Assembly: GCF_008634025.1 (NCBI RefSeq)
Contig: NZ_PDCM01000002.1
Coordinates: 868,001-932,000 of the forward strand
DNA length: 64,000 bases
Direction of reading: 5' to 3'
Source: Streptomyces albofaciens JCM 4342
Lineage (GTDB): Bacteria; Actinomycetota; Actinomycetes; Streptomycetales; Streptomycetaceae
Numbering within the stretch: the first letter of the stretch is position 1; each line of letters begins with the position of its first letter. Below are positions 1-8,054 of the stretch, piece by piece. Below the pieces are notes generated by a model. It searched no databases. It was not told where the DNA came from and was given only the letters and a program-made list of their open reading frames with translations. The position numbers and the translations under genes are program-made.

Positions 1-1008
1 CTGACCGCCCGGCACGACATCGTGCGGGTCCTCGACGGCCGGGACGACCGGCTGCTCGCCATCGTCGGGCCGTGCTCCGTGCACGACCGCACGGCGGCCC
101 TGGACTACGCGTCCCGGCTGCGGGACGCGGCCGCCGCCCTGGCCGACGACCTGCTCGTGGTGATGCGGGTCTACGTCGAGAAGCCGCGCTCCTGCCTCGG
201 CTGGCCCGGCCTGGTCGGCGACCCCGGCCTGGACGGCGGCGCCGACGTCGGCCGCGGCCTGGCCGAGGCCCGGTCCCTGATGCTCGACATCGCCGAGACC
301 GGGCTGCCGGTGGGCTGCGAATGGGTCAACCCGGTCACCTCGGCCTATCTGTCCGACGTCGTCGCCTGGGGCTGCGTCGGCGCCCGTACGGCGGCGAGCC
401 AGGTGCACCGTGACCTGGTCAGCGGCCTGTCGATGCCCGTCGGCATCAAGAACGGCACGGACGGCTCGGTCCAGGTCGCGGTCGACGGCGTACGGGCCGC
501 CGCCGCGCCGCACGCCTTCCTCGGCGCGTCCGCCGCCGGGCCGGTGGCGCTGCTGCGCACCAGCGGCAACCCGGACTGCCACGTCGTCCTGCGCGGCGGC
601 GCGGACGGCCCCAACTACGGCGCGGCACACGTCCGCCGGACCGCCGGGCTGCTGACCGACGCCGGACTGCCCGCCCGCGTGCTGGTGGACGCCAGCCACG
701 GCAACAGCGGCAAGCAGCACGAGCGGCAGCACGCGGTCGTCGGAGACCTCGCGGTGCGCGTCGCCGACGGCGAGACCGCGGTGCGCGGGGTGCTCCTGGA
801 GAGCTTCCTCGTACCCGGGCGGCAGGACCCCGGCGGCCCGTCGCTGGTCTTCGGACAGAGCGTCACCGACGCGTGCCTCGGCTGGAGCGGCACCGCCCGG
901 CTGCTGCGGGAGCTGGCCGGCGCGGCACGCGCCCGCCGCCACACTTCCTGCCCCCGCCCCCGCCAGGTGGCGGACCCCGGTTCCGCCGCCCTCATGGAAA
1001 GGACCTGA
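1..1008 (+). CDS. Class I (AroG-type) DAHP synthase, 5' end cut by window
   Basis: Condenses phosphoenolpyruvate and erythrose-4-phosphate to DAHP, the first shikimate-pathway step. The frame is open from base 1, so the true start lies upstream; a GTG at 22 is internal to family homology. Class I hallmarks are GPCSVHD, VEKPRS, GARTAASQVHR, KNGTDG, SGNPDCH and LRGG. All four metal ligands known from E. coli AroG have counterparts: Cys in GPCS, His in DASHGNS, Glu in LLESFL and Asp in VTDACLGW. The C-terminus has a short basic tail. Streptomyces normally use a class II enzyme for primary metabolism, so a class I copy beside chorismate-consuming genes suggests a dedicated precursor supply. The stop lies 2 nt before the next start, so the two are translationally coupled. 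Confidence 0.93.
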   Translation: MTARHDIVRVLDGRDDRLLAIVGPCSVHDRTAALDYASRLRDAAAALADDLLVVMRVYVEKPRSCLGWPGLVGDPGLDGGADVGRGLAEARSLMLDIAETGLPVGCEWVNPVTSAYLSDVVAWGCVGARTAASQVHRDLVSGLSMPVGIKNGTDGSVQVAVDGVRAAAAPHAFLGASAAGPVALLRTSGNPDCHVVLRGGADGPNYGAAHVRRTAGLLTDAGLPARVLVDASHGNSGKQHERQHAVVGDLAVRVADGETAVRGVLLESFLVPGRQDPGGPSLVFGQSVTDACLGWSGTARLLRELAGAARARRHTSCPRPRQVADPGSAALMERT

Positions 1009-1010
1009 CC

Positions 1011-2504
1011 GTGTTCACCCCCCTGCGGTACCCCAGTACCGAACGCCCTCTGCCGGACGGCTGCGCGGGCACCGGCGACCGGTCCCCGGACCGGCCGGCC
1101 CCGCGCCCCTTCGACCTCGGGGACGTGGCCCGGTTCGCCAGTCCGCTGGCCCGGATGCTGCTCGCCAGCGACGGACTGACCACCACCCTGCTGGAGTCCG
1201 CGCTCGCCACCCCCCTGCGGCTGCGCGTGCTGCACCAGGGCACCGCGCCCGCCGCCGCGCAGGACGCGCTGACCCGCCGCTGCCTGAGCCTGGGCCGCGA
1301 CGAACAGGTCCTGGTGCGCCGCTCCGCGCTGGCCGACGCCGCGCTGACGCCCGTCTCGCTCAACACCGTCGTCGGCCTCGTCCCGGACGACCCGGCACTG
1401 ACCGCGTGCCTCACCAGCCCCCGTACGCCGATCGGTTACGGGCTGCGGGCCACCGGCGCCATGCGCAGCCGGCGGCTGGTCGAGGTGGGCGTGGCCGGGT
1501 GGGAGCAGGACGGGCGCGTCCGGCCGGCCGTCTTCAAGTCGTATGTGGTGCTCGACGGCGAGCGCCCCTGGCTGTTCATCCGGGAGCTGTTCAACCCGCG
1601 GCTGGTGCCCGCCGGGCTCGTGGACGACGGGCGGGCGGACGACGCGCGGCCGGACAGCCGGCGGAGCGGCCGGGCGCCGGACGGCGAACCGGCTCCCGTG
1701 CGGCCGCAGCCGGTCGTCGTCCCGGCACCGCCGCCGCGGCAGCGGCTGCTGGGCCGTCCGCGTCCGCTCACCGAGGAGATCCAGGCCACCGGGTCCGCCG
1801 CCGAGCCGCACCGCGCGCTGGCTCCGACGGCGGACGGCGAGGCCTTCCTCCTGCATCTCGGACGCCATGCGACCGGGGCGCTGACGGCGGCGGCCGCCGG
1901 GCTGGTCCACTACGCGGCCGGCGTGCCCGTCACCGTCGTCACCGGCGGCCATCCCCCGCCGGGCGTACTGCCGCGCGAGGCGCGGTGGATCGCCGAGGAG
2001 TACCGCTCCTCGGCCGGCTCCCCCGCCTGGCTGGACGACTTCCCGCAGCTGATGACGTTCCTCGACGCCTGCCCGCCCGCCCTCGCGGGCCAGGTCCACT
2101 GGACGGCCGACGGCGAGCGCGTCCCGCGCCCCGGCGCCGTGGCCGGGCTGCGCCCGCGGCCCGGCTGCCACCCCCGCGAGGTCGCCGCGCGCTGTGCGGC
2201 GCTCAACCCCGGTCGCGTGCCCGGACGGCTCGTACTGGCCGTACGGCTCGCCCCGGACCGGATGCTGGCCGAACTGCCCGCGCTGATCGAGGCGGTGGCC
2301 TGCACCGGCACACCGGTCACGTGGGTCTGCGCGCCCCGGCCCGGCACGGACACGGCGGCGGCCGAGATCGGCACGTTCTTCGACACCCACTACTCGGTGG
2401 GCAGCCGGCCGGGTGGCCTGCTGCTGGACGAGTACGGCCGTACCCCCGCCGAGGTGCTGCGGACGGTGCACGCCGCCGCGGACGCCTGGCGGCCCGCCGC
2501 CTGA
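1011..2504 (+). CDS. Chorismate-lyase-like domain fused to a degenerate class II DAHP synthase domain
   Basis: A 497-residue protein from a GTG start preceded by GAAAGGA. Residues ~35-200 resemble the chorismate pyruvate-lyase family (DUF98/Rv2949c type, chorismate to 4-hydroxybenzoate plus pyruvate), with PIGYGLRATGAMRSRRLVEV and FIRELFNPRLVP. A Pro/Arg/Asp-rich linker (~200-245) leads to ~250 residues resembling a shrunken class II DAHP synthase. GEAFLLH matches the family's GEAFLLQGGDCAE, LNPGRVPGRLVL matches LDPHNKPGRLTL, and GTPVTWVCAPRPGTD sits where DPMHGNT should be. The Cys and His metal ligands, the AGQ-AKPRS motif and the WIGERTR motif are all missing, so this half is probably non-catalytic. 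It may be a scaffold or allosteric partner for the class I enzyme upstream. The lyase assignment is moderate; the fusion itself is a single open frame. Confidence 0.78.
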   Translation: MFTPLRYPSTERPLPDGCAGTGDRSPDRPAPRPFDLGDVARFASPLARMLLASDGLTTTLLESALATPLRLRVLHQGTAPAAAQDALTRRCLSLGRDEQVLVRRSALADAALTPVSLNTVVGLVPDDPALTACLTSPRTPIGYGLRATGAMRSRRLVEVGVAGWEQDGRVRPAVFKSYVVLDGERPWLFIRELFNPRLVPAGLVDDGRADDARPDSRRSGRAPDGEPAPVRPQPVVVPAPPPRQRLLGRPRPLTEEIQATGSAAEPHRALAPTADGEAFLLHLGRHATGALTAAAAGLVHYAAGVPVTVVTGGHPPPGVLPREARWIAEEYRSSAGSPAWLDDFPQLMTFLDACPPALAGQVHWTADGERVPRPGAVAGLRPRPGCHPREVAARCAALNPGRVPGRLVLAVRLAPDRMLAELPALIEAVACTGTPVTWVCAPRPGTDTAAAEIGTFFDTHYSVGSRPGGLLLDEYGRTPAEVLRTVHAAADAWRPAA

Positions 2505-2544
2505 CACCGCCTCTCCCCCCACTAACCATGAAAGCGAGCCCGTC

Positions 2545-3879
2545 ATGTTCCGCCATCACCATCCCGGCGTCGCCCTGATCGACGAGCAGGGCCCCCTCAC
2601 CCGCCGCGCGCTGCGCGCCGCCGTCACCGACCGGGCAACCGAGCTGGCCACGGCGGGCCTGCGCCCCGGCGACCGGGCCGTGCTCTGCCGCCCCAACGGC
2701 CGCGACTGGGTGATCGATTACCTCGCGCTGGCCGAGCTGGGCGCCGTGAGCGTGCCGCTGAACGCCGCCTCGGCGCCGGACGAGGTCCGCCACGCGGCCC
2801 ATGACAGCGGCTCCGTCCTCGTCCTCACCGCGGACGGCCCCGGCCCGCCACCATCCGGGCCACCGCACTCCCCCACCGCCGACTTCACCGGCATCGCCAC
2901 CCTCGCCTACACCTCCGGCACCACGGGCCGCCCCAAAGGCGCGTTCCAGTCCCGGGACGCGGTCCGGCTCGGCGGCGAGAACATCGCACGGCGCCTCGCG
3001 CTGGGGCCCGGCGACACGGTGCTCAGCCCGCTGCCGCTGGCGCACACCTACGGCACCAACGTGCTGAACGCCGCGCTGTGCGCCGGGGCCGCCCTCGTCC
3101 TCCTCAGCCGCTTCACCGAGGACACGGTCGCCGAGGCGCTGCGCCGTCACCGGCCCTCCGTGCTGGCCGGGGTGCCGACGATGTACCGCAGGCTGCTGGC
3201 CCGCGCGGACCTGCCGCTGGGGTCGGTGCGCTGTTCGCTCTCCGCGGGCCAGCCCGCCGGGGAACAGCTGGCGCGCGACTGGCAGGACCGGTCCGGCGCC
3301 GTCTTCGCCGAGGGCTGGGGCATGACCGAACTGGCCGGTCTGGCCTCGCTCACCGCCGCCGACGACCCCGACCACCCCGGTACGTCGGGCCCGCCCGTAC
3401 CGGACGCGGAGATCCGTACGGGCGAGGACGGTGAACTGCTGGTCCGCGCGCCCTTCGTGACCTCCGGCTACCTCGGCTCCCCCGAGGGCACCGCACGGGT
3501 CCTGACACCCGGCGGCGAACTGCGCACCGGGGACGTCGGGGAGGTGACGGCCGACGGCGGGGTCACCGTGCTGGACCGCCTCAAGGACGTGATCCTGTGC
3601 GGGGGTTACACGGTCTACCCGGCCGAGGTGGAGCGGGTGATCGCCGCCCATCCGTCCGTGGCGGCGGTCGCCGTCACCGCCATGCCGGACGCGGTACGCG
3701 GCGAATCGCCACGCGCCTGGATCGCGACCGGACCCGGCCGGGCCGCCGACGAGGCCGCCATCCTCGCCCACTGCCGGGCGCACCTGGCCCCGTACAAGAT
3801 CCCCCGCCGTACGACGTTCCTGCCCGAACTCCCCACCACCGCGGGCGGCAAGGTCGCCCGCGGACGACTGCCCCGCTAG
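2545..3879 (+). CDS. Class I adenylate-forming acyl/aryl-CoA ligase
   Basis: ATP-dependent activation of a carboxylic acid, probably as CoA or carrier thioester. The protein has 444 residues, short for the family (~500), with a compact N-terminal lobe. Motifs in order are the P-loop YTSGTTGRPKG (~127-137), WGMTELAG (~256), the TGD hinge region with LKDVILCGGYTVYPAEVE (~345-365), and the C-terminal catalytic Lys in TTAGGKVARGRL. The start ATG lies 40 nt after the previous gene, so it belongs to the operon. Given chorismate lyase upstream and an aromatic hydroxylase downstream, a benzoate-type substrate such as 4-hydroxybenzoate is a reasonable inference. The binding pocket cannot be read reliably, and a fatty or other aryl acid remains possible. 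Confidence 0.85.
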   Translation: MFRHHHPGVALIDEQGPLTRRALRAAVTDRATELATAGLRPGDRAVLCRPNGRDWVIDYLALAELGAVSVPLNAASAPDEVRHAAHDSGSVLVLTADGPGPPPSGPPHSPTADFTGIATLAYTSGTTGRPKGAFQSRDAVRLGGENIARRLALGPGDTVLSPLPLAHTYGTNVLNAALCAGAALVLLSRFTEDTVAEALRRHRPSVLAGVPTMYRRLLARADLPLGSVRCSLSAGQPAGEQLARDWQDRSGAVFAEGWGMTELAGLASLTAADDPDHPGTSGPPVPDAEIRTGEDGELLVRAPFVTSGYLGSPEGTARVLTPGGELRTGDVGEVTADGGVTVLDRLKDVILCGGYTVYPAEVERVIAAHPSVAAVAVTAMPDAVRGESPRAWIATGPGRAADEAAILAHCRAHLAPYKIPRRTTFLPELPTTAGGKVARGRLPR

Positions 3880-3903
3880 GGCGCGGGCTCTCAGGAGGCC
3901 ATC

Positions 3904-5073
3904 ATGGACACCGTCCCGACATCCGTCATCGTCGTGGGCGCCGGCCCGGTCGGGCTGGCCACCGCGCTGCTGCTGCGGGCGCGCGGTCTGGCCGTCACCG
4001 TCCTGGAGGCGGCGGCCGAACACGCGCCCCGGCCCGGCAGCCGGGCGATCTTCCTGCACCGGCAGTCGCTGGCCACGCTCGCCGCCGCCGATCCCGTACT
4101 GGGTGCCGGGCTGGTCGGCAGCGGGCTCGTCTGGGGCGCTCGGCACACGAGTTACGCGGGCCGGGAGGTCCACCACCGTACGTACACGCCGCCTCCTGCG
4201 GACCGCGCGCCCTTCTCCAGCCTTCCGCAGCCGGTCATGGAGGAGCTGCTGCGGGACGCGTGCCGCCGCGCGGGCGCGGAGCTGCGCTGGCAGACCCCGG
4301 TCGCCGGCGTCACCGCGTCGTCCGGCGGCGTGCGGGTCGGCACACCGGACGGCGTGCTCCGGGCCGCGTACGCCGTCGGCTGCGACGGCGCCCGGTCGGC
4401 CGTGCGGCGGGCCATCGGCGTACGGCTGCACGGGCCGCGCTCCCCGCACGCGTTCCTCGTGCTCGATCTCGCGGACGACCCGGGGCATCCGCTGCCCCAG
4501 GAGCGCGCCTTCCATTACCTGGACCCGCGGATGGCCGGGCGGAACGTGCTGACCGTGCCGTTCCGCGGCGGGCTGCGGGTGGACGTGCAGTGCCGGCCGG
4601 ACGACGACCCCGACGCGCTCGGCGGGGCCGCGGCGGACTGGCTGCCCGGCCTGCTGCCGGACGGGCACGCCTGCTCCGTGACCTGGTCCTCGCACTACCG
4701 CTTCCAGCAGGTGGTCGCCGACCGCCTCACCGACGCGTACGGCCGGGTGCTGCTCGCCGGGGAGGCGGGGCACCTCTTCGCCCCGTTCGGCGCGCGCGGC
4801 CTGAACTCGGGCATCGCCGACGCGGCGGCGGCCACGGACGCGCTGGCCACCGGCGACGTGTCCGGCTACGCGCGCGCCCGCCACCGGGCCGCGCTCCTCA
4901 ACCGCCGCGCCGCGGGCCGGGCCCTGGCCCACCTCACCGCCCCCACCCCCTGGCACCGCGCCGCCCAGCGGCTGGCCGCCGCCGCTGCGCCCCGCTCGGA
5001 CCGCGCCGGGCGCTGGCTGGACGCGGCGCCGTACGGCCCGCGCGACGCCGGGATTCCCGGGAGCCGCTACTGA
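3904..5073 (+). CDS. Group A FAD-dependent aromatic monooxygenase
   Basis: A 389-residue NAD(P)H/FAD hydroxylase of the p-hydroxybenzoate hydroxylase/MhpA superfamily, cytosolic. The N-terminal Rossmann motif is VIVVGAGPVGLATA (~10-23). The central DG motif is GCDGARSAVRRA (~160), and the GD-type motif is GRVLLAGEAGHLFAPFGARGLNSG (~280-300), with Glu replacing the usual Asp. A strong AGGAGG site precedes the ATG 24 nt after the ligase stop. The context (DAHP synthase, chorismate lyase, ligase) suggests ring hydroxylation of a chorismate-derived hydroxybenzoate, for example to a catechol. The real substrate is unknown. It is the last gene of the visible operon. Confidence 0.88.
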   Translation: MDTVPTSVIVVGAGPVGLATALLLRARGLAVTVLEAAAEHAPRPGSRAIFLHRQSLATLAAADPVLGAGLVGSGLVWGARHTSYAGREVHHRTYTPPPADRAPFSSLPQPVMEELLRDACRRAGAELRWQTPVAGVTASSGGVRVGTPDGVLRAAYAVGCDGARSAVRRAIGVRLHGPRSPHAFLVLDLADDPGHPLPQERAFHYLDPRMAGRNVLTVPFRGGLRVDVQCRPDDDPDALGGAAADWLPGLLPDGHACSVTWSSHYRFQQVVADRLTDAYGRVLLAGEAGHLFAPFGARGLNSGIADAAAATDALATGDVSGYARARHRAALLNRRAAGRALAHLTAPTPWHRAAQRLAAAAAPRSDRAGRWLDAAPYGPRDAGIPGSRY

Positions 5074-5126
5074 CAGGGGCCTGTCCCTTTCGGCCCCGTC
5101 CTTGGCCAGTCCCCCCGAACCGATTG

Positions 5127-5152
5127 ATTTTCGATAGAAAGCGATCGAGAAT
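5127..5152. promoter_or_regulatory. Inverted repeat upstream of the DUF2975/XRE pair
   Basis: ATTTTCGAT and ATCGAGAAT form a near-perfect (8/9) inverted repeat with an 8-nt spacer, in an unusually AT-rich patch ending 6 nt before the ATG at 5159. The position overlaps where the RNA polymerase or ribosome would sit. An autoregulatory operator bound by the XRE protein encoded downstream is a plausible reading, but this is inference. Confidence 0.45.
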
Positions 5153-5158
5153 CGATAC

Positions 5159-5656
5159 ATGCATCGTTTCCTCATCGCCACCCTCCAGGTCGGCATCGGC
5201 GCGGCGTTCCTGATGGGCCTCTTCGGCCAGGTCGTGGTCATCCCGGCGACGGCCGCCGACGAGGTCGCCGGCTTCCCGCCGTACGCCCCGTACGCGGTGC
5301 CCTACTCGGCGGTGGCGATCGCCGTCGTCGCCTGTGTCCAGGCCGGGCTCGTCGCCCTGTGGATGCTGCTCACCATGGTCGAGCGCGACGCGATCTTCAC
5401 CCCGCGGGCCTTCCGGTGGGTCGATGTCATCATCGGGGCCTCGGGGGTGGCGACCCTGCTGGCGCTCGGTGTCACCGGGCATCTCGCGGTGGCGGAGATC
5501 CCCTCTCCGGACGACGGCATGGACGTGGTCGGCGCGCTGGCCGCCGCGGGCGCGGTCACCGTCGTGGGCGCCGCGTTCGCGATGCTCGTCGTCGTCCTGC
5601 GCGGCCTGCTGCGCAAGGCGACGGAGCTGCGGACCGAGATGGCCGAGGTCATCTGA
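5159..5656 (+). CDS. DUF2975-family four-helix membrane protein
   Basis: A 165-residue integral membrane protein with four hydrophobic segments (approximately 7-30, 45-68, 90-112 and 120-148). It matches the DUF2975 family, whose members are usually encoded directly upstream of a short XRE-type repressor. That is the case here: the stop overlaps the next start (ATGA). The function of the family is not established. A weak GAGA sequence lies upstream of the start, and the inverted repeat at 5127-5152 abuts it. Confidence 0.75.
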   Translation: MHRFLIATLQVGIGAAFLMGLFGQVVVIPATAADEVAGFPPYAPYAVPYSAVAIAVVACVQAGLVALWMLLTMVERDAIFTPRAFRWVDVIIGASGVATLLALGVTGHLAVAEIPSPDDGMDVVGALAAAGAVTVVGAAFAMLVVVLRGLLRKATELRTEMAEVI

Positions 5657-5880
5657 TGGCGATCGTCGTCGACCTCGACGTGCAGCTCGCCCGGCGCCGG
5701 ATGTCGGTCGGCGAGTTCGCCGAGGCCGTCGGCATCACGCCCGCCAACATCGCCGTGCTGAAGAACGGCCGCGCGAAGGCGGTGCGCTTCACGACGCTCG
5801 ACGCGATCTGCCGGACGCTCGGCTGTCAGCCCGGGGACGTGCTGCGCTGGGTGCCGGACGAGGAGGGGGACGGCGGGTAG
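5656..5880 (+). CDS. Short XRE-family (YozG-like) transcriptional regulator
   Basis: A 74-residue Cro/CI-type helix-turn-helix protein. The HTH runs from about residue 16 to 55, with the recognition helix around GITPANIAVLKNGRAKAVRF and the trailing TLDAICRTLGCQPGDVL that is diagnostic of this small family. Its start overlaps the DUF2975 stop, so the two are translationally coupled. It probably represses its own operon through the inverted repeat at 5127-5152. Confidence 0.85.
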   Translation: MAIVVDLDVQLARRRMSVGEFAEAVGITPANIAVLKNGRAKAVRFTTLDAICRTLGCQPGDVLRWVPDEEGDGG

Positions 5881-6016
5881 GCGGTGCGCGGGCCGCCCGC
5901 CGCGCCTCAGTGGCCCCACGGACCCCACGCCTGTCCCCCACTCCTGAAACCCCTTGCGCGCCCCGGGAATTGCTGCATCCTGGTCCTTCACGACGGTGAC
6001 CACGAGGGGGACACGG

Positions 6017-8047
6017 GTGCAGTCCCGACGTGATGTGATGATCCGCACGTTCGTCGGGCAGCGGCTCGTCCGGGCCCGCGGCGAGCACGCCCGGTATCCC
6101 GTTCTGCTGCTGCTCGGGCCCCGCGGCAGCGGCAAGACCGCGCTGGCGGGCCGTCTGGAGGCCTGGGGCCGCCGCGCGCCGACGGCCGCCCTGGACCTGG
6201 CGGCGCTCGACGACGGCGTGCACCACCCGGTGGACGTCCTGGCCCGCATCGCCTTCCAGCTCAACGCGCGCCGCCGCGACTTCCCTCCGCTGGCCCTGCC
6301 GTCCTTCGCCGTACTCCTGATGGCGCTGTCGGCCGAGGCCGACCCGGAGAGCCGGGACGCCGCCCTGGGGCAGATGCGCGAGGCCCTGCGCGCCGGCCGC
6401 GCGGAGGACCATTCGCTGGAGGTGCTGCGGGACCTGGTCACGTCGGTCGGTGTGCCGATGGGGCTGCCCGGCTGGTCGGCGGCGATCGTCCCGCTGATAC
6501 AGGGCTGGCAGCGGGCCCGGGTGTGGTGGAGGCTGCACCGGCGGCTGGGCCGGGTCCCGCGCGGCGGCTCGCGCGCCCAGCTGCCGGCGGACGCGCTCGT
6601 CGAGCTCAACCAGCACTTCCGGCACGGCACGGCGGCCCAGCGCGAACGGGCCGAGTCGGTGCTGTTGCAAGCGTTCCTCGCGGACCTCCAGGGCGCGTAC
6701 ACGAAGCACGGCGGCGACCGCGCCCGCACGCTGCGCTGCCTGGTGCTGCTGGACAACGCCGACAGCGAGCTGGGGGACGCGTTCCTCCAGGCGCTGGTCG
6801 AGGCGCGGGCCGCCGCTCCGGGACAGGCGGACCCCCTGGTGGTCGTGGCGTGCGCGCGCCGTACGCCGGAAGTGCTGCGGCAGTTGGAGCTGGGCCCCCG
6901 GCCGCTCGGCGGCTATCTCTCGTGCTGGCGGCCGCCGGAGCGGGAGGACGGGCCGGAGCTGTTCGTGCCGCGGGTGGTGACCCGGCCCGGCGGCGGCGCC
7001 CGGCTGGAGGTGGCGCAGCTGCGCCCGCTGGACCGGGCGGAGGTGCAGGAGCAGGCCGGCCCGTATGTGAAGCGGATGCCGCCGGCGGCGCTGGCCGGGC
7101 TCACGCATCCGGTGGCGTGGCTGGGCCGTACGGTCCACGAGCTGACGCGCGGCCACCCGGCGGCCGTCCGCGCCGTGCTGGAGGCGCTGGAGGACTTCGC
7201 GCCGGAGGTGCCGTGCGGGCGGCGGCTGCGCATGGTGATGGCGCCGGAAGGACCGCACTCCGTCGCGGACACGTTGCTGGAACTCCTCCTCCAGGACGTA
7301 CCGCGGGAGCTGTTCGACGCGCTGCCGCGCGCCGCCGCGGCCGTCACTCTCGGCCAGGCCGCGAGCGCCGGCGACCTGTGGCGGCAGGGCGACGCTCCAC
7401 CGCGGCTGCTGCGCCGCCTCGCGCACGACGACCGGTACGCCGAGCGGATCGCCTTCGACGGCCACCAGCACAGCATCCTCCCGGACGTCGTCCGCAGGCT
7501 GCTGCTCGGCAGGCTGTCGCTGGCTCCGGCGCCGCCGGACGGCATCTCGCCGTGGGACTCCGCCCACGACGTCCTGGGCGCCGCCGCCGAGTCGGGACGC
7601 GTGGCCGCGTACCACCGGCTGGCGGGCGGCGACGTCCAGAGCGCGGCGGCCTATCTGCACGACTGCTTCCTCGCCGTGTGCGGGGGCGACGGGTCGGCGC
7701 GGACATGGTGCGAGGAGCTGTCCTGGATCCAGCGCGCGCCGCGCCGCTGGGAGGCGGAGGCACAAGGGCGGTCGGCGGGCGCGGAGTTCCAGCACCGGAT
7801 CGCGCGGGCGCCGGGCCCGCCCGACCTGGTGATGGTCACCCGTCTGCTGGTCGCCGGATGGATCACCACCCACCCGGCGACCGACCCGTACGCGGCGCTG
7901 TGGTCCGACCCGCTGGGCGATCCGGCGGCCGAGCTGTACCCGAAGATTGTCGATGCACTCCAGACCCTGAGCGGCCGGCTGAGCGACGAGACGGACCACG
8001 ACGTGCTGTGGCAGCGGGCGGCCGCCTACGAGAGGAAGCCCTGGTGA
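6017..8047 (+). CDS. STAND-like P-loop ATPase
   Basis: A 676-residue cytosolic ATPase. The GTG at 6017 was chosen because GAGGGGG sits 6 nt upstream. Walker A is LLGPRGSGKTAL (~32-43) and the Walker B-like segment is RCLVLLDNADSE (~238-249). The remainder is helical, Leu/Ala/Arg-rich and has no recognisable DNA-binding or effector domain. The next gene begins 8 nt downstream and encodes a membrane-anchored substrate-binding-protein-like receptor, so the two probably act together, for example as ligand sensor and NTPase switch. The exact family and role are unknown. Confidence 0.7.
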   Translation: MQSRRDVMIRTFVGQRLVRARGEHARYPVLLLLGPRGSGKTALAGRLEAWGRRAPTAALDLAALDDGVHHPVDVLARIAFQLNARRRDFPPLALPSFAVLLMALSAEADPESRDAALGQMREALRAGRAEDHSLEVLRDLVTSVGVPMGLPGWSAAIVPLIQGWQRARVWWRLHRRLGRVPRGGSRAQLPADALVELNQHFRHGTAAQRERAESVLLQAFLADLQGAYTKHGGDRARTLRCLVLLDNADSELGDAFLQALVEARAAAPGQADPLVVVACARRTPEVLRQLELGPRPLGGYLSCWRPPEREDGPELFVPRVVTRPGGGARLEVAQLRPLDRAEVQEQAGPYVKRMPPAALAGLTHPVAWLGRTVHELTRGHPAAVRAVLEALEDFAPEVPCGRRLRMVMAPEGPHSVADTLLELLLQDVPRELFDALPRAAAAVTLGQAASAGDLWRQGDAPPRLLRRLAHDDRYAERIAFDGHQHSILPDVVRRLLLGRLSLAPAPPDGISPWDSAHDVLGAAAESGRVAAYHRLAGGDVQSAAAYLHDCFLAVCGGDGSARTWCEELSWIQRAPRRWEAEAQGRSAGAEFQHRIARAPGPPDLVMVTRLLVAGWITTHPATDPYAALWSDPLGDPAAELYPKIVDALQTLSGRLSDETDHDVLWQRAAAYERKPW

Positions 8048-8054
8048 GCGTGGG

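Noticed and set aside
615..2546. Long open frame on the minus strand opposite the DAHP synthase and lyase genes
   Set aside because: High-GC antisense shadow: Arg/Gly/Pro-rich, no domain, no ribosome site, and fully overlapped by recognisable genes.
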